Below the pieces are notes generated by a model. That model did no database searches. It was not told where the DNA came from and worked only from the letters and a program-made list of their open reading frames with translations. Positions 8,744 to 15,520 of a stretch of 64,000 nt of DNA are shown one piece after another (within the stretch, counting starts at the first letter, position 1; each line of letters opens with the position of its first letter). A program made the position numbers and the translations under genes. The stretch comes from Caballeronia sp. GAFFF1 (GTDB lineage Bacteria > Pseudomonadota > Gammaproteobacteria > Burkholderiales > Burkholderiaceae), in the NCBI RefSeq assembly GCF_023630705.1, contig NZ_JALQEM010000016.1, positions 1 through 64,000 of the forward strand. The letters are read 5' to 3'.

Positions 8744-11437
8744 TCAGGCGGATGCGCCCGGCGTATGTCCGCCCGATTCGGCAAGCGGCCTGATCGAGCC
8801 TTGCACGATGCTCGCGCCGAAATCGCGGATGAGCGACTGCACGAACGGATCGCGCTGGATCTCCTGCTCGGCCTCCTGCTGCTTCTTCGCGCGTTCGGCT
8901 GCGTCGAGCGCGGCTGCCGTGCGGCGCGCGGGACCGACGCTCACGTTGACTTCGACGGCGCGGCCGAGCTTCTCGGCAAGCGCGCTCTTGAGCTTCGCGA
9001 CGTGGCCGGCGTCCTTGTACATGGGCACGGCGACAGTGAGCGTGACCGAATTCGCGTCGCAGGCGGTCAGTTCGCTGTTGAACGCGAGTTGATACGCGAC
9101 ACCTTTGAGCGGCAGATCGACGGCGAGCGCCGCCCATTCGATGTCGACGCCAAGCGCATCGAGCTCGACGGCGGGCGGCAACGGCGCGGTGTCGACTTTC
9201 GGGACTGACTTCGGCGCGGGTTCGCTGCGAAAGCGCATGTCGTCGGGGCCGTTGTCGAACGCGGGGATGTAACCGTCGTCGGGCGGCATGAAGTACGCAT
9301 CTTCCGACGATGCCGGGGCGTAGTCGTCCGGCGGCATGTCCTCCCACGGCGGAACGACTTTCGCGGCGGGTTTCGCTTGCGGCTCGGGCGCGGCTGCGGG
9401 TGCCGACGCAGGTGCCGACGCGGATGCCGCTTGAGCCGCCGGGCGGCGCGGCTCCGGGACCTGAACTTTCACAGCGGGCTTGGCAACGGGCTTGGGCGCA
9501 GCGGCCGGCGCGTTCCCCTGCCCTGCTGCCGATCCGCGCCCCGGGCGATCCGACGACAGCCGCAAGCCTGCGCTGCGCAGCACTTCGAGCGCGGCGCTCG
9601 CTCCGCTTCCGGCGCGGGAAGGCGCGGGAGATTCCACGGATGCAGCGGCGTCGACCGTCTGTCGGGCGGCGGCGGAAAGTGGCGCGGGCGCGGCTGGCGG
9701 ATCGTCGGCTGCGTTGGCTGCGTTGGCTGCGTTGTCGTCTGCCCGCGTCGCGGAGACGAGCGATGCGGCTGGCGCTGCGTTGTCCGCATCGGCGGCTTTG
9801 TCTTCCGAGCGATTCGCGGAAACGCGCGACGCGGCTGACGGTGCGTTGTCTCTCTCGCCGGCTTTGTCTTCCGAGCGAGTCGCCGACACAAGCGACGCAG
9901 CTGGCGGCGCGTTGCCAGCATCGGCGGCTTCGTCTTCCGGGCGATTCGCGGAGACGCGCGACGCGGCTGACGGTGCGTTGTCTCTCTCGCCGGCTTTGTC
10001 TTCCAAGCGAGTCGCCGACACAAGCGACGCAGCTGGCGGCGCGTTGCCCGCAACGGCGGCTTCGTCTTCCGAGCGATTCGCGGAAACGCGCGACGCATCC
10101 GAGCGTTCGCCGTTCGCCGCGGATGCTTCGTCGCGACCATTCGATGCAGGCGATGCGTACGCCGAAACGACGCTACGATTACGGGCCTGCGCTTGCGGCT
10201 CGTGCGTCGCCGCAGATGCCCCGCTCGGCGCCTTTGCAGCAACCGGCGCGGGCGCCACCGCGCGTTCGGCCATCGCGCCGGCGAGCGCCGCGCTGCGCTG
10301 CGGCTTCGTTGCTTGCGGCGCGTTCACCGCGAGGCCGCCACCGCCGGGCCCGCCTGCAGGCTCGAACGCCAGCATGCGCAGCAGCGTCATCGTGAAGCCG
10401 GCGTATTCGTCCGGCGCGAGGCCCAACTCACTTCGGCCGACGGTCGCGATCTGATAGAACAACTGCACCTGCTCGGCGGACAGCGCATCCGCGAAGCGGC
10501 GGATATCGTCGGCTTCGGGCCACTCGTCCAACACCGACGACGGCGCGAATTGCGCCCATGCGATTCGGTGCAGCAAGCTCGCCAGATCCTGCAACGCAGT
10601 CGAGAACGACAGGCTGCGCAGCGCCATTTCGTCCGCAATGGCGAGCACGCCCGCGCCGTCGCCGGCGGCGAGCGCGTCGATGAGACGGATCAGATAGCTT
10701 TGATCGAGCGCGCCGAGCATGCCGCGCACGGCTTCTTCGGTCACCTGATTCGCCGAATAGGCGATAGCCTGATCGGTCAGCGAAAGCGCGTCGCGCATGC
10801 TGCCGTCCGCCGCGCGCGACAAAAGCCGCAGCGCCTGCGGTTCGAACGGTATGTGCTCTTCGCCGAGAATGTGCTCGAGATGCGAGACGATATGCCCCGC
10901 CGGCATCTGCTTGAGGTTGAACTGAAGGCAGCGCGAGAGCACCGTCACCGGAATCTTCTGCGGATCGGTGGTGGCAAGAATGAATTTGACGTGCGGCGGC
11001 GGCTCTTCCAGCGTCTTCAGCATGGCGTTGAAGGCGTGGTTCGTGAGCATGTGCACTTCGTCGATCATATAGACCTTGAAGCGCGCATCGACCGGCGCAT
11101 ACACCGCGCGCTCCAGAAGCGCGGCCATTTCATCGACGCCGCGATTGCTCGCCGCATCCATTTCCACATAGTCGACGAAGCGGCCTTCGTCAATTTCCCG
11201 GCACGCGCGGCACACGCCGCACGGCTTCGAGCTCACGCCGGTCTCGCAGTTGAGCGCCTTCGCGAAGATGCGCGAAAGCGTCGTCTTGCCGACGCCGCGC
11301 GTGCCCGTGAACAGATAGGCGTGATGCAGACGGCCGCCGTCGAGCGCGTGCGTGAGCGCGCGAACGACATGCTCCTGGCCGACGAGCGACTCGAACGATT
11401 TCGGCCGCCATTTGCGTGCGAGAACTTGATAGGTCAT
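8744..11437 (-). CDS. dnaX: DNA polymerase III subunit tau (DnaX) with an expanded repeat linker
   Basis: DnaX is the ATPase of the clamp loader and couples polymerase to helicase. The 897-residue product starts MTYQVLARKWRPKSF; Walker A GTRGVGKT is at residues 45-52, a four-Cys zinc module at CETG...CGVCRAC, a Walker B MIDEVHML, and the sensor LSRC. The AAA+ part ends near residue 370. Residues about 400-690 are Ala/Pro-rich and hold a 22-residue repeat. The last 150 or so residues are the conserved tau C-terminal domain. E. coli tau is 643 residues, so the linker is unusually long. I see no AAAAAAG-type slip site for a gamma frameshift. No Shine-Dalgarno precedes the ATG. Confidence 0.97.
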   Translation of the reverse strand: MTYQVLARKWRPKSFESLVGQEHVVRALTHALDGGRLHHAYLFTGTRGVGKTTLSRIFAKALNCETGVSSKPCGVCRACREIDEGRFVDYVEMDAASNRGVDEMAALLERAVYAPVDARFKVYMIDEVHMLTNHAFNAMLKTLEEPPPHVKFILATTDPQKIPVTVLSRCLQFNLKQMPAGHIVSHLEHILGEEHIPFEPQALRLLSRAADGSMRDALSLTDQAIAYSANQVTEEAVRGMLGALDQSYLIRLIDALAAGDGAGVLAIADEMALRSLSFSTALQDLASLLHRIAWAQFAPSSVLDEWPEADDIRRFADALSAEQVQLFYQIATVGRSELGLAPDEYAGFTMTLLRMLAFEPAGGPGGGGLAVNAPQATKPQRSAALAGAMAERAVAPAPVAAKAPSGASAATHEPQAQARNRSVVSAYASPASNGRDEASAANGERSDASRVSANRSEDEAAVAGNAPPAASLVSATRLEDKAGERDNAPSAASRVSANRPEDEAADAGNAPPAASLVSATRSEDKAGERDNAPSAASRVSANRSEDKAADADNAAPAASLVSATRADDNAANAANAADDPPAAPAPLSAAARQTVDAAASVESPAPSRAGSGASAALEVLRSAGLRLSSDRPGRGSAAGQGNAPAAAPKPVAKPAVKVQVPEPRRPAAQAASASAPASAPAAAPEPQAKPAAKVVPPWEDMPPDDYAPASSEDAYFMPPDDGYIPAFDNGPDDMRFRSEPAPKSVPKVDTAPLPPAVELDALGVDIEWAALAVDLPLKGVAYQLAFNSELTACDANSVTLTVAVPMYKDAGHVAKLKSALAEKLGRAVEVNVSVGPARRTAAALDAAERAKKQQEAEQEIQRDPFVQSLIRDFGASIVQGSIRPLAESGGHTPGASA
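9698..10093 (-). repeat. Six-copy 66-bp (22-residue) tandem repeat in dnaX
   Basis: Six in-frame units of 22 residues alternate between two types: SRVSANR-x-ED...NAPPAA and SLVSATR-x-EDKAGERDNAPSAA. At DNA level the higher-order period is 132 bases: GATTCGCGGA starts at 9811 and a near-copy at 9943, and the stretches around 9841-9918 and 9973-10050 are almost identical. High identity between copies shows recent duplication or ongoing homogenisation. Confidence 0.9.
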
Positions 11438-11444
11438 GCGCGAA

Positions 11445-11453
11445 ATTGTATCA
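11445..11453 (-). promoter_or_regulatory. Extended -10 element immediately before dnaX
   Basis: The minus strand reads TGATACAAT from 11453 to 11445, a perfect extended -10 (TG-n-TACAAT). Seven bases later comes the dnaX ATG at 11437, so initiation would fall at or next to the start codon. The same TGATACAATT stands before the 4.5S RNA. No clear -35 is present. Confidence 0.6.
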
Positions 11454-11514
11454 GCAACGACTTGCGGGAAACGCGCGAGAGCGGCATGCGGCAAGCGTCC
11501 AGGGAGGCTGTCGC

Positions 11515-11602
11515 CGCACTGGAAAAACCGGGGGAATGCTGGGGGGAAAGACGACAGGAAAAGCGGACAACAGGCAAGGCGAACAACAAGAAAAGCGGAA
11601 GG
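11515..11602 (-). other. Pyrimidine-rich trailer of the 4.5S RNA, possible Rho-loading site
   Basis: Between ffs and dnaX the transcribed (minus-strand) sequence is made almost only of C and T with few A and G, including near-repeats CCGCTTTTCTTG and CCGCTTTTCCTG about 32 bases apart and a run of six C. No stem-loop with a T-run ends ffs here. C-rich, unstructured RNA is what Rho binds, so this may be a Rho-dependent end of the 4.5S transcript. This is inference. Confidence 0.4.
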
Positions 11603-11700
11603 TGACGAGCCCGACCCTCGGCACTGGTGGAAAGCGGCTGTGGCTGCTTCGTTCCCGACCTGACCAGGTTGACCGCGCCACCATGCGAGGAGGCCCGTCA
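11603..11700 (-). ncRNA. ffs: 4.5S RNA of the signal recognition particle
   Basis: The minus strand carries the universally conserved SRP domain IV core: CAGGTCGGGAACGAAGCAGCC-like sequence (positions about 11642-11668), with the asymmetric loop and GGAA-type tetraloop region bound by Ffh. The two ends pair over 8 bp: GACGGGCC (11699-11692) with its partner at 11604-11611, containing one G-U. Length is about 97 nt, the small bacterial type. With Ffh and FtsY it directs inner-membrane proteins co-translationally. It sits just upstream of dnaX, as in other Burkholderiaceae. Confidence 0.95.
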
Positions 11701-11706
11701 CGACGA

Positions 11707-11715
11707 ATTGTATCA
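11707..11715 (-). promoter_or_regulatory. Extended -10 promoter of the 4.5S RNA
   Basis: The minus strand reads TGATACAAT (11715-11707), an extended -10, ending 7 bases before the 5' end predicted from the terminal stem at 11699. The placement fits the RNA end exactly. No good -35 hexamer is visible 16-18 bases upstream. Confidence 0.65.
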
Positions 11716-12032
11716 CGCACCGCGCGCCGCCCGGAAGGCTCGCCGCGAACCTCGCTGTAAAGGCGCGACCGTGCTCTTGTGCTTCGTGCTTTCGCCCTCA
11801 GATCGTCGCTATCGGGCACGGGCAACGGATAGCAAAGTAGGCTAAGATGGCATGTGACTTACCTGTGACCGTGCGTGCCCGGGCCCGAATCGGCGGGCGC
11901 GGTGGCGGGACATTCGTTCGCTCATGAACTGTAGATTCAGCGGCAAAATGAGCGGCGAAATCCTTTTTCAGTTTTCGTGTATCGTGGCGAGCATTCCAAC
12001 GCGGGCCTCGAATCAATAGAGGTATTCAGACA
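11716..12032. other. Intergenic region between ffs and trxA
   Basis: About 317 bases without a credible gene. It must hold the trxA promoter on the plus strand; TAAGAT at 11843-11848 is a possible but weak -10. A GAGGT at 12018-12022 is the likely trxA ribosome-binding site. Short frames on the minus strand here are basic and unlike any family. Confidence 0.5.
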
Positions 12033-12359
12033 ATGAGCGAATCAATCAAGCACATCAGCGACGCTTCTTTCGAACAGGACGTCGTCAAGTCGGATAAACC
12101 TGTCCTGCTCGACTTCTGGGCCGAGTGGTGCGGTCCGTGCAAGATGATTGCCCCGATCCTCGACGAAGTCGCGAAGGATTACGGCGATCGCCTGCAGATC
12201 GCGAAGATCAATGTGGACGAACACCAGTCGACGCCGGTCAAGTTCGGCGTGCGCGGCATTCCCACGCTGATCCTGTTCAAGAACGGCGCGGTCGCCGCGC
12301 AGAAGGTCGGCGCCTTGTCGAAGTCGCAACTGACCGCGTTCCTCGACAGCAACCTGTAA
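12033..12359 (+). CDS. trxA: Thioredoxin 1
   Basis: A 108-residue cytoplasmic disulfide reductase, the length of E. coli TrxA. The active site WCGPCK is at residues 32-37, the buried Asp (LLDFWAEWC) and the cis-Pro loop [11 protein letters not shown] near residue 75 are present. It keeps ribonucleotide reductase, PAPS reductase and other enzymes reduced. It stands directly upstream of rho, as in many proteobacteria, with 262 bases between them. Confidence 0.98.
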   Translation: MSESIKHISDASFEQDVVKSDKPVLLDFWAEWCGPCKMIAPILDEVAKDYGDRLQIAKINVDEHQSTPVKFGVRGIPTLILFKNGAVAAQKVGALSKSQLTAFLDSNL

Positions 12360-12429
12360 CTGCACCAACGGCGGGCGCCCGGCTTTCTGCGGCGCTCGCT
12401 TCGCGCGATTCCAATGAAAAGCGCGAGAA

Positions 12430-12455
12430 CCGATGTTGTCGCACGACAACATCGG
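12430..12455. repeat. Perfect 12-bp inverted repeat between trxA and rho
   Basis: The arm CCGATGTTGTCG (12430-12441) is followed by CA and its exact reverse complement (12444-12455). It lies 70 bases after the trxA stop. No T-run follows, so it is not a standard intrinsic terminator. It could be a 3'-end hairpin of trxA mRNA or an operator for rho. Confidence 0.8.
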
Positions 12456-12498
12456 CCGAAAAGCCCCGCCCCCGGCCTATCCGAGGCCTGCGCGGCGT

Positions 12499-12508
12499 GT
12501 GCTATGCT
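12499..12508 (+). promoter_or_regulatory. Candidate extended -10 promoter of rho
   Basis: TGTGCTATGCT contains an extended -10 (TG then TATGCT at 12503-12508). The start codon of rho is about 115 bases downstream, leaving room for a leader; in many bacteria Rho controls its own leader. No clear -35. The same TGTGCTATGCT string lies upstream of odhA. Confidence 0.45.
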
Positions 12509-12621
12509 AGAATCACAAGACTTCAAGAAGTATTAACTAGCAGTATTAAGTCTAGAGCGGTTCCGCTCACCTCTTCCCCAAATCTTTCTGTCGCACCTCT
12601 TCTCCCCGGCGGGAAATCCGT

Positions 12622-13887
12622 ATGCATTTATCCGAGCTCAAGTCTCAGCACGTGTCTGCACTGATCGAGATGGCCAATGGCCTGGAGATCGAAAACGCGA
12701 ACCGCCTGCGCAAGCAGGAATTGATGTTCGCGATTCTTAAAAAGCGCGCCAAGGCTGGCGACACGATTTTCGGCGACGGCACGCTCGAAGTGCTGCCCGA
12801 CGGCTTCGGGTTTCTGCGCTCGCCCGAGACTTCGTATCTCGCGAGTACGGACGATATCTATATCAGCCCGTCGCAGATTCGCCGTTTCAATCTGCATACC
12901 GGCGACACCATCGAAGGCGAAGTGCGCACGCCGAAAGACGGCGAGCGCTATTTCGCGCTGGTGAAGGTCGACAAAGTCAACGGGCAGCCGCCCGAGGCCT
13001 CGAAACACAAGATCATGTTCGAGAACCTCACGCCGCTGCATCCGAATAAGCCTTTGCCGCTCGAACGCGAAATGCGCGGCGAGGAAAACGTCACGGGCCG
13101 CATCATCGACATGATCGCGCCGATCGGCAAGGGCCAGCGCGGGCTGCTCGTCGCGTCGCCGAAGTCGGGCAAGACCGTGATGCTTCAGCACATCGCGCAT
13201 GCGGTGAAGGCCAATCATCCGGACGTCGTGCTGTTCGTGCTCCTGATCGACGAGCGTCCCGAGGAAGTCACCGAAATGCAGCGTTCGGTCGCGGGCGAAG
13301 TGATCGCCTCGACCTTCGACGAACCTGCCGCGCGTCACGTGCAGGTGGCCGAAATGGTCATCGAGAAGGCGAAGCGCTTGGTCGAAATGAAGCATGACGT
13401 CGTGATCCTGCTCGACTCCATCACGCGTCTCGCGCGTGCCTACAACACGGTCGTGCCGGCATCGGGCAAGGTGCTGACGGGCGGTGTCGATGCGAACGCA
13501 CTGCAGCGTCCGAAGCGCTTCTTCGGCGCGGCGCGCAACATCGAGGAAGGCGGGTCGCTTACCATCATCGGCACGGCGCTGATCGAAACCGGCAGCCGCA
13601 TGGACGACGTGATCTACGAAGAGTTCAAGGGCACCGGCAACATGGAAGTGCACCTCGAGCGCCGTCTCGCGGAAAAGCGCGTGTATCCGTCCATCAACCT
13701 GAACAAGTCGGGCACGCGCCGCGAAGAACTGCTGATCAAGCCGGATCTGCTGCAAAAGGTCTGGGTGCTGCGCAAGTTCATTCACGACATGGACGAAGTC
13801 GAAGCGATGGAATTCCTGCTCGACAAGATTCGTCAGACGAAGAGCAACTCCGAGTTCTTCGACCTGATGCGTCGCGGCGGGGGTTGA
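12622..13887 (+). CDS. rho: Transcription termination factor Rho
   Basis: A 421-residue hexameric RNA-dependent ATPase that releases RNA polymerase at rut sites. The N-terminal Rho domain ([21 protein letters not shown]) and cold-shock-like RNA-binding domain ([16 protein letters not shown]...[15 protein letters not shown]) fill residues 1-125. The ATPase core has a Walker A, SPKSGKTV, near residues 179-186, a Walker B with [16 protein letters not shown], the Q/R-loop region and the C-terminal [18 protein letters not shown]. Length and ends match the family. Confidence 0.98.
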   Translation: MHLSELKSQHVSALIEMANGLEIENANRLRKQELMFAILKKRAKAGDTIFGDGTLEVLPDGFGFLRSPETSYLASTDDIYISPSQIRRFNLHTGDTIEGEVRTPKDGERYFALVKVDKVNGQPPEASKHKIMFENLTPLHPNKPLPLEREMRGEENVTGRIIDMIAPIGKGQRGLLVASPKSGKTVMLQHIAHAVKANHPDVVLFVLLIDERPEEVTEMQRSVAGEVIASTFDEPAARHVQVAEMVIEKAKRLVEMKHDVVILLDSITRLARAYNTVVPASGKVLTGGVDANALQRPKRFFGAARNIEEGGSLTIIGTALIETGSRMDDVIYEEFKGTGNMEVHLERRLAEKRVYPSINLNKSGTRREELLIKPDLLQKVWVLRKFIHDMDEVEAMEFLLDKIRQTKSNSEFFDLMRRGGG

Positions 13888-13912
13888 TTCCCGTTCCGCT
13901 TCGCGCTTTCAA

Positions 13913-13942
13913 GGAACCGCCTGCATCGTCAGGCGGTTTTTT
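13913..13942 (+). terminator. Intrinsic terminator of rho
   Basis: The arms AACCGCCTG (13915-13923) and CAGGCGGTT (13930-13938) enclose a six-base loop and run straight into a T-tract. It begins 27 bases after the rho stop. Confidence 0.9.
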
Positions 13943-14037
13943 ATTGACGCGTGGGCGCCCGGTCACGATGCCGCCGGGCTCGCATCCGTACAATCCGGTC
14001 TGTTCCTGCGCGATCCCGCGCACCACTCGACCGACCG

Positions 14038-14865
14038 ATGCCCAACCTCTTCACCCGCTGGTTCGGCGCGCAACGCCGCGAACGCGCGCTGCGCAAGTAC
14101 GCCATCGACGACGCCCTCTGGCAGCGCACGCTCGACGCCTTCCCGTTTTTTGGCCACCTGAGCGCGACCGACCGCGAACAGCTGCGCGAACTGACGAGCC
14201 TTTTCATCGCGCAGAAGTCGTTCTCCACCGCGCACGAACTGGAACTGACCGACGAGATGATCGTCGCGATCGCCGCGCAGGCGTGCCTGCCGGTGCTCAA
14301 CCTGAGCCTCGATCTGTACGACGGCTGGGTCGGCGTGATCGTCTATCCGGGCGAGTTCGTCATCAGAAAGACCGTGGAGGACGAAGCCGGCGTGGTGCAC
14401 GAGATCGAGCACGACGCGAGCGGCGAGGCGTGGGAAGGCGGCCCGGTCGTGCTGTCGTGGGAGGACGCGCAGATGGCGGACGGCTCGGACGCGTACAACG
14501 TCGTGATTCACGAGTTCGCGCACAAGATCGACATGGTGAACGGCGAGGCTAACGGGCATCCGCCGCTTTTTCGACGCTGGCACGCGCCGCTCGACCACGC
14601 CGCGTGGTCCGACGTGTTCGACAACGCGTACGACCAGTTCTGCGCCCGCGTCGACGCCGTGCCGAAGCGCCGCTGGAGCCGTTTCGAGCGCGAATCGCTG
14701 ATCGATCCGTATGCGGCCGACCATCCGTCGGAATTCTTCGCGGTATGCAGCGAGGCGCTCTTCGTCACCCCGCAGGCTTTCGAGGCCGAGTATCCCGAGT
14801 TGTATCGACTGCTCGCGCGCTATTACCGCCAAGACCCGGCGAACGTGGGCGCGCTGGCGGGTTGA
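14038..14865 (+). CDS. mtfA: MtfA-type zinc metallopeptidase (glucose-regulated)
   Basis: A 275-residue cytoplasmic protein of the MtfA/peptidase M90 family. The zinc motif HEFAH is at residues 158-162 (VVIHEFAHKIDMVNG), with a downstream Glu in HPSEFFAVCSEALF as third-ligand region. The N-terminus MPNLFTRWFG resembles family members. In E. coli MtfA binds the repressor Mlc and so affects glucose PTS expression; Burkholderia lacks that circuit in the same form, so the local role is unclear. The ATG at 14038 is chosen over an upstream basic extension. It stands alone between rho and rpmE2. Confidence 0.92.
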   Translation: MPNLFTRWFGAQRRERALRKYAIDDALWQRTLDAFPFFGHLSATDREQLRELTSLFIAQKSFSTAHELELTDEMIVAIAAQACLPVLNLSLDLYDGWVGVIVYPGEFVIRKTVEDEAGVVHEIEHDASGEAWEGGPVVLSWEDAQMADGSDAYNVVIHEFAHKIDMVNGEANGHPPLFRRWHAPLDHAAWSDVFDNAYDQFCARVDAVPKRRWSRFERESLIDPYAADHPSEFFAVCSEALFVTPQAFEAEYPELYRLLARYYRQDPANVGALAG

Positions 14866-14907
14866 CTCCTGCAGACGTCTCGGAAAAAGTATCAACCGAC
14901 TGATTTT

Positions 14908-14917
14908 CTGGCATAAT
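14908..14917 (+). promoter_or_regulatory. Extended -10 promoter of rpmE2
   Basis: CTGGCATAAT contains an extended -10 (TG-G-CATAAT, hexamer 14912-14917), giving a leader of about 85 bases to the rpmE2 ATG. I see no Zur-box-like palindrome nearby. Confidence 0.5.
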
Positions 14918-15006
14918 CTTTGTTTTTCGACCCCCAGGCAAGTGACTCGCTAAAGCCACCGTGAACGGTGCAGCGGGTTGGCTACCGCCAGATACCAGGA
15001 AAGATC

Positions 15007-15261
15007 ATGAAAGAAGGCATTCACCCGAATTACCGCGAAGTCCTGTTCGTCGACATGTCGAACGACTTCAAGTTCGTGACCCGCTCGACCATCCAGACGC
15101 GCGAAACCGCCGAGTACAACGGTAAGACGTACCCGCTCGCGAAGATCGAAGTGTCGTCGGAATCGCACCCGTTCTACACCGGCCAGCAGAAGATCATGGA
15201 CACGGCCGGCCGCGTCGAGAAGTTCAACAACAAGTTCGCGCGCTTCTCCACCAAGAAGTAA
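15007..15261 (+). CDS. rpmE2: 50S ribosomal protein L31 type B (zinc-free)
   Basis: An 84-residue L31 that starts [18 protein letters not shown], typical of the type B paralogue, and ends with the basic [12 protein letters not shown]. It contains no cysteine at all, so it is the C-minus form that cannot bind zinc. In many bacteria the C-minus L31 replaces the zinc-binding one under zinc shortage, but many Burkholderiales carry only this form as the housekeeping copy. Start chosen at 15007 by family alignment. Confidence 0.96.
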   Translation: MKEGIHPNYREVLFVDMSNDFKFVTRSTIQTRETAEYNGKTYPLAKIEVSSESHPFYTGQQKIMDTAGRVEKFNNKFARFSTKK

Positions 15262-15281
15262 GTCGGGCTTCAGGTTTCAGC

Positions 15282-15310
15282 AAAAAGGGCAGCTTTGGCT
15301 GCCCTTTTTT
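15282..15310 (+). terminator. Intrinsic terminator of rpmE2
   Basis: A perfect 12-bp stem, AAAAAGGGCAGC (15282-15293) and its reverse complement (15298-15309), with a TTTG loop, passing into a T-run. Confidence 0.92.
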
Positions 15311-15520
15311 GTCCCTGCATCTTTGGCAGCGCATCTTTCGGCGGCCGTCCGCGCCCGCCTCGTCGGCTGCAACGGGTAAGCGTCGTTGCGCGCGGTTACA
15401 TGCCGACGCGGCAAGACGCTACGCAAGCCGCTGCCCGACTACAATGCCGGATGCTCCGGCCCCGCCGCGCTTTTTTGCGCACGCCTCTTGGCGGTCCGTC
15501 TCTCCATCAAGCCTTCTCGC

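Noticed and set aside
9698-10093. Regular repeats that might suggest a CRISPR array
   Set aside because: The units are contiguous, 66 bp, in frame with dnaX and have no unique spacers; no cas genes are present.
8744-11437. Programmed frameshift in dnaX producing gamma
   Set aside because: I looked for an A-AAA-AAG-type slip site and following hairpin after the ATPase part and saw none on the coding strand.
14866-15006. Zur operator before rpmE2
   Set aside because: No AT-rich GTTATA...TATAAC-type palindrome is present between mtfA and rpmE2.
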